Shown one piece after another: positions 41,491-48,828 of a DNA stretch of 64,000 nucleotides. The stretch's first letter is position 1. Every line of letters starts with the position of its first letter. The translations under genes and the position numbers were made by a program. Location: assembly GCA_965221185.1 (NCBI GenBank), contig OZ244866.1:2480001-2544000 (forward strand), given 5' to 3'. The notes beneath the pieces were generated by a model. That model saw only the letters and a program-made list of their open reading frames with translations, was not told where the DNA came from and made no database searches. Origin of the DNA: Aldehydirespirator sp965221185. GTDB lineage: Bacteria; Actinomycetota; Acidimicrobiia; Acidimicrobiales; Aldehydirespiratoraceae.

Positions 41491-41607
41491 GAGGCGATTG
41501 AAGCAAGCGGCGAGGCTCGCGCCAATCGGCAGATCTACCGATTCTTGGCTGATCACGTCCCCATCTCTGCGGTATGTCTGGCCGACGAAGTCGATTTGCC
41601 CGTTGAT

Positions 41608-41623
41608 CGTTCGGTGCCAAACA
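41608..41623. promoter_or_regulatory. MarR-type operator, site 3
   Basis: CGTTCGGTGCCAAACA lies between the divergent amidohydrolase operon and the decarboxylase-P450 genes, 14 bp before the decarboxylase ATG. It differs from site 2 at two positions (T to A, G to A) and shares its flanks. It is therefore placed to control nine or more genes in both directions. Confidence 0.7.
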
Positions 41624-41637
41624 ATTATGCTCGGAGC

Positions 41638-42456
41638 ATGGCCGAGCTCCAGGGGTTCATGTACCCGCGGACGCCCACCGGGATCGCAGGCATCGTGCCA
41701 GCACCCCCCTGGCACTACTCCGGTGAAATGCTCACCGTCGAGTACCGCACCGACCCGGACCGGGTGGCCGAGCTGCTTCCCGATCCCCTGGAGCCGGCCC
41801 CGGACGACCCGGGCGCGGTGGCCATGATCTGGGCCGAGTGGCAGAGCTGCAGCAACACCTTCGAGGAGCTGCTCGACCCGGTGCGAGCCCAGTACCGGGA
41901 GGTGTTCGCGGTCGTGCGCTGCCGCTACCGGGGCTCCACCTACAGCCGGGCGTCCTACATCTGGGTGGACAAGGACTTCGCCATGGCCCGGGGCCACGTG
42001 CAGGGCTACCCCAAGAAGATGGGCGAGATCGCCATGACCAGGCCGGTGACGGTGGGCCGGGCCGGGCCCCGTCTGGAGCCTGGCGGGCGCTTCGGAGCCA
42101 CCTTGAGCACCTGGGGCCGACGAATCGCCGAGGCCCAGTTCACGATTACCGGCACGGCCGAGACCCCCGGCTTCGTCAACGGTCATCCGATGCTGCACAG
42201 CCGCCAGATACCGGCCATCGAAGTCGACGGGGCCGACTCGCTCGACGAGCTGGTCACCATGCGGGGCTACGACGCCGACCTCGGACCGGTGTACTCGGGC
42301 GACGCCGAGCTGATGCTGCCCGAGTGCCCCACCGAGGAGCTGCACGTCCTCCAGCCCGTCGAGATGATCGGCGGCTACTACCGCCAGGTCGGCATGTCCA
42401 TGGCGGGGGGCACAACCCTGTGGGCCGCCCCCAACCCCAAGACCGGGAGCGAATAG
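41638..42456 (+). CDS. Acetoacetate decarboxylase family protein
   Basis: A 272-residue ADC-fold protein: MAELQGFMYPRTPTGIAGIV, PDRVAELLPDPLEP, MIWAEWQSCSN, then ARGHVQGYPKKMGEIAMTRP, which matches the ADC active-site loop with its adjacent lysine pair (FPKKLA in acetoacetate decarboxylase), the second of which forms the Schiff base. Several ADC-superfamily members are aldolases or dehydratases rather than decarboxylases, so the reaction is open. It is followed after 86 bp, containing a long hairpin, by a P450 gene. A truncated duplicate of its 5' end and promoter lies at 34227. Confidence 0.85.
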   Translation: MAELQGFMYPRTPTGIAGIVPAPPWHYSGEMLTVEYRTDPDRVAELLPDPLEPAPDDPGAVAMIWAEWQSCSNTFEELLDPVRAQYREVFAVVRCRYRGSTYSRASYIWVDKDFAMARGHVQGYPKKMGEIAMTRPVTVGRAGPRLEPGGRFGATLSTWGRRIAEAQFTITGTAETPGFVNGHPMLHSRQIPAIEVDGADSLDELVTMRGYDADLGPVYSGDAELMLPECPTEELHVLQPVEMIGGYYRQVGMSMAGGTTLWAAPNPKTGSE

Positions 42457-42480
42457 CCCGTGGATGCGCTCCCCAGCGGC

Positions 42481-42525
42481 TTTCGTCGCGCTTTCTGGTG
42501 ACATGCGCCAGAAATCGCGATGAAA
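42481..42525 (+). other. Long imperfect hairpin between decarboxylase and P450 genes
   Basis: TTTCGTCGCGCTTTCTGG (42481-42498) pairs with CCAGAAATCGCGATGAAA (42508-42525), 16 of 18 positions, across a 9-base loop. It ends 17 bp before the P450 TTG start and just ahead of its GAGAGGA ribosome site. There is no T-run, so it is not a standard terminator; it may stabilise or attenuate the transcript. Confidence 0.6.
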
Positions 42526-42542
42526 CAGCGAGAGGACCGTCG

Positions 42543-43823
42543 TTGAGCCCGGCCGCAGCCACGTTCGTGGACGGCTACCTCGACGACCACGGCGATGACG
42601 ACGCCGACCTGTCGTCGCACGACTCGTTCACCTCCGGCGTGCCCCACGCCACCTTCAGCCGGCTGCGCCGCGATGATCCAGTGCACTGGACTCCCGAGAC
42701 CGACGGTTCCGGATTCTGGTCGATCACCCGCTACCACGACGCCGTCTCCGTGAGCCGCGACGTCGAGACGTTCACCTCCACCAAGGGCATCCGCCTCGAG
42801 GAGATGGACGACGACCAGCTCGAGGCCCGCGGCACGATGATGGAGCTCGACCCGCCCGAGCACACCCGGCTGCGCCGGCTGGTGAACCGGGGATTCACCC
42901 GCCGCACCGTCGAGTCCTACGAGGACTCCATCCGGGCCCTGGCCGCCGAGGTGCTCGACGAGGCCCTCACCGCCGGCACCTTCGACTTCGTGACCGATGT
43001 GGCGGCCAAGCTGCCCATGCGGATGCTGGGACGGCTCCTGGGCACCAGCGACTCCGACGGCCACCAGCTGGTGGAGTGGGGCGACGCCTTCCTGGGGAAC
43101 AGCGACCCCGAGTTCACCACCCACGTGGTCGACACGGCCGACACCGAGGAGTTCCGGCTGATGCCGTTCCGCAGCCCGGCCGCCATCGAGGTGTTCCGGT
43201 ACGCCGAGCGTGCGGCCGCGGCGCGCCGGGCCTGCCCCCGCAACGACGTGATCACCCAACTGCTGGCCCCCACCCGGGACGGCGAGCCGCTGAGCGACCT
43301 CGAGTTCAAGAACTTCTTCACCCTGCTCATCGCGGCGGGCAACGACACCACCCGCTACACGATGACTCACGGGATCGACACGATGATGCGCCATCCCAGC
43401 CTGTGGCGAGCCTGGCGGGCCGATCCCTGCCTCACCCACACCGCGGTGGAGGAGGTTCTGCGCACCAGCGCGGTGACAATGCACTTCCGCCGCACCGCTA
43501 CCCGTCCCACGGCCATCGGCGGAAAGCAAATCGCCACCGGCGACAAGGTGGTGATGTGGTTCTGCTCCGCCAACCACGACGAAGACGGTTTCGGTGCCCC
43601 CTGGCGCTTCGATCTGGCCCGCGACCCCAACGACCACATGGCCTTCGGGCGCAACGGCCCGCACCTGTGCCTGGGCGCCTGGCTGGCCCGCATGGAGGCC
43701 CGGCTCGTGTTCGAGGAGCTGATGAAGCGGGTCGACCGCCTCGAGCCCGACGGCGAGCCCCAGTACCTGCGCTCCAACTTCATCGCCGGCATCAAGCACC
43801 TGCCCGTTCGGGTGGTGGCATGA
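42543..43823 (+). CDS. Cytochrome P450, first copy
   Basis: About 426 residues. The I-helix is LIAAGNDTTRYTM (A/G-G-x-D-T-T), ExxR is in AVEEVLRTS, and the haem-binding loop is FGRNGPHLCLGAWLARME with the axial Cys. The N-terminal half has MELDPPEHTRLRRLVNRGFT, typical of class I bacterial P450s. It resembles actinobacterial steroid/terpene P450s such as the CYP125/CYP142 group, but I cannot assign a family number. The start is TTG 42543 after GAGAGGA at good spacing; the frame upstream is antisense-like. It is followed by dispersed repeat copy A and the HpaD-like gene. No ferredoxin is present nearby. Confidence 0.9.
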   Translation: MSPAAATFVDGYLDDHGDDDADLSSHDSFTSGVPHATFSRLRRDDPVHWTPETDGSGFWSITRYHDAVSVSRDVETFTSTKGIRLEEMDDDQLEARGTMMELDPPEHTRLRRLVNRGFTRRTVESYEDSIRALAAEVLDEALTAGTFDFVTDVAAKLPMRMLGRLLGTSDSDGHQLVEWGDAFLGNSDPEFTTHVVDTADTEEFRLMPFRSPAAIEVFRYAERAAAARRACPRNDVITQLLAPTRDGEPLSDLEFKNFFTLLIAAGNDTTRYTMTHGIDTMMRHPSLWRAWRADPCLTHTAVEEVLRTSAVTMHFRRTATRPTAIGGKQIATGDKVVMWFCSANHDEDGFGAPWRFDLARDPNDHMAFGRNGPHLCLGAWLARMEARLVFEELMKRVDRLEPDGEPQYLRSNFIAGIKHLPVRVVA

Positions 43824-43826
43824 TGC

Positions 43827-43950
43827 CCAGAGGCCGAGTGGAAGGGCCCGGCCCGCTGGGAATCGTCACAAGATGCAGAGCGAGGCCGTGGCCCGAGCGG
43901 CCCGTGAGCGCAGCGAACAAGAGCGGGAGACACGACGCTGCACCGCGAGA
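43827..43950 (+). repeat. Dispersed extragenic repeat, copy A
   Basis: A 124-bp element starting three bases after the P450 stop with CCAGAGGCCGAG and containing the conserved core AGCGAGGCCGTGGCCCGAGC, GGCCCGTGAGCGCAGCGAAC, AAGAGCGGGA (43879-43928). Copies B (48730-48828) and C (59068-59191) share the core and both flanks. All three are oriented with the upstream gene. Confidence 0.75.
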
Positions 43951-44001
43951 CGGCAGATACCCGTCCATGCTTGCTCTCAGCAGCCGCCGGGAGGTCTGAC
44001 C

Positions 44002-44862
44002 ATGGGTGCGATAGTGGGTGCCGCGCTGGTGTCGCACGTGCCGCCGCTGGTGATGTCCGAGAGCGATCGGCGGGCGCTGAACGGCGGCGAGGACACCTCC
44101 CTGTTCGCGGGTCTGCACGCGCTGCGGGCCGAGCGCCTGGCTCCCGCCGCGGCCGACACCGTGGTGGTGGTCGACACCCACTGGTTCACCACCATCGAGC
44201 ACGTGATCTCCGCCCATGAGCGGCGCAAGGGACTGTTCACCTCCGACGAACTGCCCCGGGGCATGTGCGCCATGCCCTACGACATGCCCGGCGACCCCGA
44301 GCTGGCCCACGCCTTCGCGGCGGCCGCGGCCGGCCGCGACGACGCCTGGGTGACAGCCATAGACGACCCCCACCTGCCGGTGCACTACCCAACCATCAAC
44401 CTGCTCGGCTTCCTGCAGGGCGACGAGCGCTGGGTGTCGATGGGCGTGTGCCAGACCGCCGAGCCAGCGGACTTCCTGCTGGCCGGCCAGCTTCTGGCCT
44501 CCGCGGTGGCCGGTCTCGACCGCCGGGTGGTGGTGCTGGCCAGCGGCGGGCTCAGCCACCGGTTCTGGCCGCTGCGGCAGTTCCGCGACCACGAGGGCGC
44601 CGATCCCGACCTCCACATCCGCACCCCCGAGGCGGCCGCGGCCGACCGCAGGGTGCTCGCTTGGATGGCCGCCGGCGACCACGCCGCCATCATCGACTTC
44701 CTGCCCGAATACTCCCGCCACGCCCCCGAGGGCTACTTCGGCCACTACCTGGTCATGGTGGGGGCGCTCGGCGGACCGGCCTGCACCGCACCGGGCGTCC
44801 AGTTCGGACAGTACGAGTCGGTGTCGGGCACAGGCCAGGCCCACGTATGGTTCGACCTGTGA
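44002..44862 (+). CDS. hpaD: Homoprotocatechuate 2,3-dioxygenase-like class III extradiol dioxygenase
   Basis: About 286 residues of the LigB/HpcB type. Matching landmarks: VSHVPPL (metal His), VVVDTHWFTTIEH (His), FTSDELPRGM, VVLASGGLSHRFW, LPEYSRH and the C-terminal SGTGQAHVWF. These occur in the same order in the E. coli HpaD (HpcB) enzyme as I recall it. The enzyme cleaves the ring of 3,4-dihydroxyphenylacetate, and relatives accept other catechols. The GGGAGG ribosome site is seven bases before ATG 44002. The stop overlaps the GTG of the amidotransferase-fold gene (GTGA). With FAH-family and aldehyde dehydrogenase genes in the island, a meta-cleavage route is likely. Confidence 0.82.
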   Translation: MGAIVGAALVSHVPPLVMSESDRRALNGGEDTSLFAGLHALRAERLAPAAADTVVVVDTHWFTTIEHVISAHERRKGLFTSDELPRGMCAMPYDMPGDPELAHAFAAAAAGRDDAWVTAIDDPHLPVHYPTINLLGFLQGDERWVSMGVCQTAEPADFLLAGQLLASAVAGLDRRVVVLASGGLSHRFWPLRQFRDHEGADPDLHIRTPEAAAADRRVLAWMAAGDHAAIIDFLPEYSRHAPEGYFGHYLVMVGALGGPACTAPGVQFGQYESVSGTGQAHVWFDL

Positions 44863-45587
44863 GCAAGTCGCGGCGGGCCCTGGTGCTCGCCCACGAACCC
44901 CAGGGCACCAGCGCGCTGGTGGGCGAGCGGCTGGCGCAGCAGGGCTACGACGTGCACGAACATGTGGTGACCGCAGACCTGGACCGCCCCAACGACGCCG
45001 CGCCCTTTCCCGACGCCGCCGGCTACGACGTACTGGTGCCGATGGGCTCGATCCGCTCACTCACCAACACCGGCGAGATCGACAGCTGGATCTTCGACGA
45101 GATCGACATGATGAGAACGGCGCGACAGCGGGGCACGCCCATCCTCGGTGTGTGCTTCGGCGGCCAGCTGCTGGCTGCTTCCTTCGGTGGAGCCGTCGAG
45201 GAAGCGCCGGTCCCCGAGATCGGCTGGTACGAGGTCTACGAACCCGACGGCTCACCCAACGGGGCGCGCAACCCGCTGGGTCCCGGGCCGTGGTTCCAGT
45301 GGCACCACGACCGTTTCACCCCTCCTGAGGAGGCAGACGTCCTGGCCGTGAACGACAACGCCGTGCAGCTGTTCCGGCTGGACCGCTGCGTGGGCACGCA
45401 GTTCCACCCCGAGGTGACCTACGCCCACCTCGAAGGCTTCCTGTCAGGGGCAGACGAGGAGTACCTGGCCGAGCACGGCCTGAGCCGGGAGGGACTGCTG
45501 GAGAGCGTGCGTCACCACGAAGACCGCAACGCCCGGCAGTGCACCGCCCTAGTCGACTGGTTCCTCGACGAGGTGGCCGACTCTTAG
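44859..45587 (+). CDS. Class I glutamine amidotransferase-like protein
   Basis: A 242-residue GATase1 fold: GVCFGGQLLAASFGG holds the nucleophile Cys in a GxCxGxQ elbow, WFQWHHDRF is typical of the family, and VGTQFHPEVTYAHLEG supplies the catalytic His (and Glu) pair. It is coupled by GTGA overlap to the dioxygenase gene, an unusual partner unless glutamine or a gamma-glutamyl group is involved. Aniline-degradation clusters pair such a protein (AtdA2) with a glutamine-synthetase-like ligase (AtdA1), and a ligase of that kind lies at 47257-48615. The role is inference. Confidence 0.85.
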   Translation: MSKSRRALVLAHEPQGTSALVGERLAQQGYDVHEHVVTADLDRPNDAAPFPDAAGYDVLVPMGSIRSLTNTGEIDSWIFDEIDMMRTARQRGTPILGVCFGGQLLAASFGGAVEEAPVPEIGWYEVYEPDGSPNGARNPLGPGPWFQWHHDRFTPPEEADVLAVNDNAVQLFRLDRCVGTQFHPEVTYAHLEGFLSGADEEYLAEHGLSREGLLESVRHHEDRNARQCTALVDWFLDEVADS

Positions 45588-45597
45588 GCTCCCTCCT

Positions 45598-46023
45598 GTG
45601 ACCAGCCGCTGGATCGTCTTGGCCTGTGCGCTGTGCGCTGCGGTCGTGGTGGCGTCGGCGTGCTCGGGGACTAGGGCGCTCAGCTGCCCGGAGGGAACCG
45701 AGCGGTGGGTCGAATACCAGCTGTTCATGGGCCGAAGCGGCCCCGAGGGCGAGACCGTGGACGACGCCTCCTGGGACGCCTTCCTCGCGGAGGCGGTGAC
45801 CCCCCGGTTCCCCGACGGGCTCACCGTGGTCGACGGACGGGGCCAGTGGCGGGGCTCCGACGGCACCATCAAGCAGGAGCGTTCGAAGCTGCTGGTGATC
45901 CTCGCGCCCCCCGGAGGCGACGCCCGGCAACGACTGGACGAGATATCTCAGGAGTACAGGCTCCGGTTCAGCCAGGAGGCAGTGCTCCAAACGGCTACCG
46001 AGACCTGCGCAGCCTTCCTGTAG
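45598..46023 (+). CDS. DUF3574 lipoprotein
   Basis: A 141-residue lipoprotein: lipobox VASAC with Cys22, then a DUF3574 domain (ERWVEYQLFMGRSGPEGETV, then VTPRFPDGLTVVDGRGQWRG and EQERSKLLVILAPP-like sequence around residue 100). DUF3574 is small and periplasmic or surface-bound, of unknown function. GTG start, 10 bp after the amidotransferase gene on the same strand, so it probably belongs to the same transcript. Confidence 0.8.
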   Translation: MTSRWIVLACALCAAVVVASACSGTRALSCPEGTERWVEYQLFMGRSGPEGETVDDASWDAFLAEAVTPRFPDGLTVVDGRGQWRGSDGTIKQERSKLLVILAPPGGDARQRLDEISQEYRLRFSQEAVLQTATETCAAFL

Positions 46024-46032
46024 CGTGGGTTC

Positions 46033-46230
46033 GTGCCGTCGAACACGACCAGAACACTGAGCCCACTGATCGCGGCGGGCATCTTCATCGCACTCTTCGT
46101 GCTGCTGACCCTGACCGGTGCGACCCTGGGTGGTGTCGGGCAATACGAGCTATTGGTCATCGCCTTGATCTCGCTCGGAGGCGCGTATCTCGCTTATCGA
46201 AGGCTCGTAAGGTCCACCGACACCGAGTAG
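46033..46230 (+). CDS. Small two-helix membrane protein
   Basis: A 65-residue GTG-initiated frame with two hydrophobic segments (LIAAGIFIALFVLLTLTGAT and YELLVIALISLGGAYLAY) and a basic C-terminus ahead of STDTE. It lies 9 bp after the DUF3574 lipoprotein gene. No family recognised. Hydrophobicity and spacing support a real gene. Confidence 0.6.
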   Translation: MPSNTTRTLSPLIAAGIFIALFVLLTLTGATLGGVGQYELLVIALISLGGAYLAYRRLVRSTDTE

Positions 46231-46289
46231 CGGGCGGCCACGACTCGGGGCTCGCTTGAGCACGGCGCTCTTGTGAAACCCCCTGCGCA

Positions 46290-47246
46290 TCAGTTGTCAT
46301 CGGCCGGAGTCTCGAGGCGGGCGGCTCGGACGACGATGTGCTCGCACAGCGCCCGGACCTCGGAGGGGTCGTCGGTGTGCTGGGAGGGCTTCACGCAGAG
46401 CGTGGTGAACCCGGCTGCGATCTGGTCCTCGAAGTCGGCCATGGCCTCGTCGATGTCGGCGGTGTCGTCGGCGCCGGCGAAGACCGCCCGAGTGCCGCCC
46501 ACCATCTCGATCCCGTCTGGGTCGCGGCCCACGGCGGCCAACCCGGCCCGAAGCGCCGCCAGATCCTCAGCGCTGGCTGCGCCGAAGGGATGGAAGCCGT
46601 CCCCGTAGGACACCAACCGGCTGAGCAGCGCCGGGTGCATCGACTGGCCGCCGAACCACATCCTGGGACGGGCCGGATCGGTCCGCCACGGCTTGGGCAC
46701 GCAGTAGACGTCGTCGAAGGCGAAGCGAGGGCCGGGGTGCGAGGCCGGGGTGTGCTCCCACAGCGCGGCCATGGCCGCGAGCTGCTCGTCGAGGATGTCA
46801 CCCCGCTCGGCGAAGGGCACGCCGAGGGCGTGGTACTCCTCGCGGTGCCAAGAAACTGTGGGCTGCACCACCAGCCGGCCCTCGCTCAGCCGGTCCAGGG
46901 TGGCCAGCTCCTTGGCCAGTAGCACCGGATGGCGCAGCGGGGCGATCACCGCACCCATCACCAGCCGCACTCGCCGGGTTGCCGCGGCCACCGCGGCCAG
47001 CAGCACATTGGAGCTGGGCCAGGACGTGGCCGGGTCCTGGTTGCCCGGAGCGGCGTAGGCGCGGGGGTTGACGGGTCGGCCCAGGGCTCCGGCCGAGGGG
47101 CCGAGGACGACATGCTCGCTGGCCATCACCGCGTCGAACCCTGCCGCCTCGGCGTCCGTGGCCAGGCGCACCAAGCCGACCAGGTCGTCGGGGTCGACCA
47201 GGGTGTGGTTCTCGGTGAGGATCAGCAGCAGCCGGGGTGGAGCCAT
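46290..47246 (-). CDS. LLM-class flavin-dependent oxidoreductase, copy B
   Basis: A 318-residue luciferase-like protein, starting MAPPRLLLILTENHTLVDPD at ATG 47246, with AEAAGFDAVMASEHVVLGPS, MGAVIAPLRHPVLLAKELAT, GRLVVQPTVSWHREEY and RMWFGGQSMHPALLSRLVSY. It is a paralogue of the protein at 32371-33306 over its full length. It starts 10 bp after the stop of the glutamine-synthetase-like gene, so both are one transcript under operator site 4. Confidence 0.88.
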   Translation of the reverse strand: MAPPRLLLILTENHTLVDPDDLVGLVRLATDAEAAGFDAVMASEHVVLGPSAGALGRPVNPRAYAAPGNQDPATSWPSSNVLLAAVAAATRRVRLVMGAVIAPLRHPVLLAKELATLDRLSEGRLVVQPTVSWHREEYHALGVPFAERGDILDEQLAAMAALWEHTPASHPGPRFAFDDVYCVPKPWRTDPARPRMWFGGQSMHPALLSRLVSYGDGFHPFGAASAEDLAALRAGLAAVGRDPDGIEMVGGTRAVFAGADDTADIDEAMADFEDQIAAGFTTLCVKPSQHTDDPSEVRALCEHIVVRAARLETPADDN

Positions 47247-47256
47247 CAAGAGCCGC

Positions 47257-48615
47257 TCAGTGGTAGGGCAGGTACTGCTTGAACTCCCATTCGGACACGG
47301 GCTCGCTGCCGGTGATCGCGTCCCAATCACCGACGACCCCGTCGCCCGCCTGATCCGTGTAGCGGTCCCACTCGGCGCGCTTGTTGAACACGAAGTTGGC
47401 GCACAGCTCCGAGCCGAGCGCCTCGCAGAGGGCCTCGTCGGCTTCCATGTCGTCGAGGGCCGCACTCAGGCTGTGGGCGCAGTGGACGTCGGTGTCGACC
47501 TCGTCGAAGCCGTCGGTGGTCATGGGATCGGGGCATTCCAGCCCGCCGACGACGCCGAGGCGGGCCGCCTGCAGCACGGTGGCTACCAGGGTGTGGACAT
47601 TGGCGGCCCCGTCGCCGATGCGGCTCTCCACGCGCATGTGAGATCCGGGGCCCCGGGGCACCCGGTTGCCTGCGCAGCGGTGCTCCACGCCCCAGTTGGC
47701 CCAGTACCCGTTGAGCTCGCCGTGACGCAGGCGCCGGTAGGCGTTGACGGTGGGCGCAGCCAGCGCCGTCATCCCCACGTGGTGGTTGACAAGGCCCGCC
47801 ATGGCGCCCCGGGCCAGGTCCGACATGCCGTGGGCGCCGCCCGCGTCCGAGAAGGCGTTCTGACCCTGCGCGTTGGCCAGCGAGAGGTTCACATGCACAC
47901 CGCTGCCGGAGATGCCGGGGAAGGGCTTGCCCAGGAAGGTGAGGTCCAGGCCGAGGGGCCGGCCGGAGCGGTCGGTCGCGGTCAGCACCGTCTCGCGGGC
48001 CAGCAGCCGGAACAGGAACGCATCGTCGGCGGCCCGCATGGCGTCGCCGTACTCGAGGGTGAGCTCGAACTGGCCCTCGTCGTACTCGGCGTTGACCGAC
48101 TCCATGGCCATGCCCGAGGCCTCCGCCCGGCGCACCACCGAGGTGATCACTCCGGCGGGATCGGTCGCCACGCCGGTGCCGTAGACCATCGCGCCGGGCG
48201 TCTCGTAGGGCCGGGGGTTCTTCAGGCCGCCGCTGAACACGTAGGCCTCGAGCTCGATGCCGACCTTGGGGGTGTAGCCGAGGGCCTCCCAGTCGGCCAC
48301 CGCCCGGCGCAGCGCCTCGCGAGGCGACACCGGCAGGGCCTCCCCGTGCATCGACAGGTCGCCGATGACGACACCGGTGGCGTCGTCATCCCAGCCCTGG
48401 CGGATGTCGCCGGTGTCGAAGCTGATCTGCGTGTCGGGCAGGCCGTCGAGCAGGTAGGCGCCGGGCGCGGGAACCATGCTGCGGTCATAGCCGAGCGCGA
48501 ACACGCATACGCAGTGGCTGGTGCCCTTGTGGGCCAGCCGGGACGGCAGGTACTTGCCCCGGGCCAGCCCGAGGTGGTCGGGCCAGAGCACCCGGACGCG
48601 GTCCCAGTCGGTCAT
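47257..48615 (-). CDS. Glutamine-synthetase-like gamma-glutamyl ligase (PuuA/AtdA1 type)
   Basis: A 452-residue GS-fold protein: N-terminal beta-grasp segment (MTDWDRVRVLWPDHLGLARG), GIELEAYVF (first metal Glu), MESVNAEYDEGQFELTLEYG (metal Glu residues), GSGVHVNLSLAN (metal His), and RRLRHGELNGYWANWGVEHR with the Arg loop; MRVESRIGDGAANVH carries a late Glu/Arg motif. Short GS-like enzymes of this group ligate glutamate to amines (PuuA to putrescine, IpuC to isopropylamine, AtdA1 to aniline). An operator palindrome lies 33 bp before ATG 48615, and the ribosome site is GGGAGA. The downstream LLM oxidoreductase and nearby amidotransferase-fold proteins support an amine-catabolic role. Confidence 0.85.
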   Translation of the reverse strand: MTDWDRVRVLWPDHLGLARGKYLPSRLAHKGTSHCVCVFALGYDRSMVPAPGAYLLDGLPDTQISFDTGDIRQGWDDDATGVVIGDLSMHGEALPVSPREALRRAVADWEALGYTPKVGIELEAYVFSGGLKNPRPYETPGAMVYGTGVATDPAGVITSVVRRAEASGMAMESVNAEYDEGQFELTLEYGDAMRAADDAFLFRLLARETVLTATDRSGRPLGLDLTFLGKPFPGISGSGVHVNLSLANAQGQNAFSDAGGAHGMSDLARGAMAGLVNHHVGMTALAAPTVNAYRRLRHGELNGYWANWGVEHRCAGNRVPRGPGSHMRVESRIGDGAANVHTLVATVLQAARLGVVGGLECPDPMTTDGFDEVDTDVHCAHSLSAALDDMEADEALCEALGSELCANFVFNKRAEWDRYTDQAGDGVVGDWDAITGSEPVSEWEFKQYLPYH

Positions 48616-48647
48616 GGCATCTCCCGAAATCGAGTTGGAACGCTGAA

Positions 48648-48663
48648 CGTTTGGCCCCAAACG
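48648..48663. promoter_or_regulatory. MarR-type operator, site 4
   Basis: On the minus strand CGTTTGGGGCCAAACG is a perfect 16-bp palindrome 33 bp upstream of the glutamine-synthetase-like ATG. It matches site 1 at 13 of 16 positions, with both half-sites intact. Confidence 0.6.
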
Positions 48664-48729
48664 GTAGCCCGCACCGCGGTCGGGGTCACACTGGCCGCGC
48701 CGCCCAGCCGGCGACGGCTCTCCGTGCTG

Positions 48730-48828
48730 CCCGCTCTTGTTCGCTGCGCTCACGGGCCGCTCGGGCCACGGCCTCGCTCAGCGCCCCGCGAAGTCCATGT
48801 GGATCGCGTCCATCCGCTCGGCCTCTCG
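48730..48828 (-). repeat. Dispersed extragenic repeat, copy B
   Basis: Contains the same core as copies A and C (48730-48778 on the plus strand as the reverse complement) and the shared flank ending GCTCGGCCTCT near 48826. It overlaps the last 26 codons of the acyl-CoA dehydrogenase gene, which read ERPSGW and on through the repeat to the stop at 48750. Confidence 0.7.
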
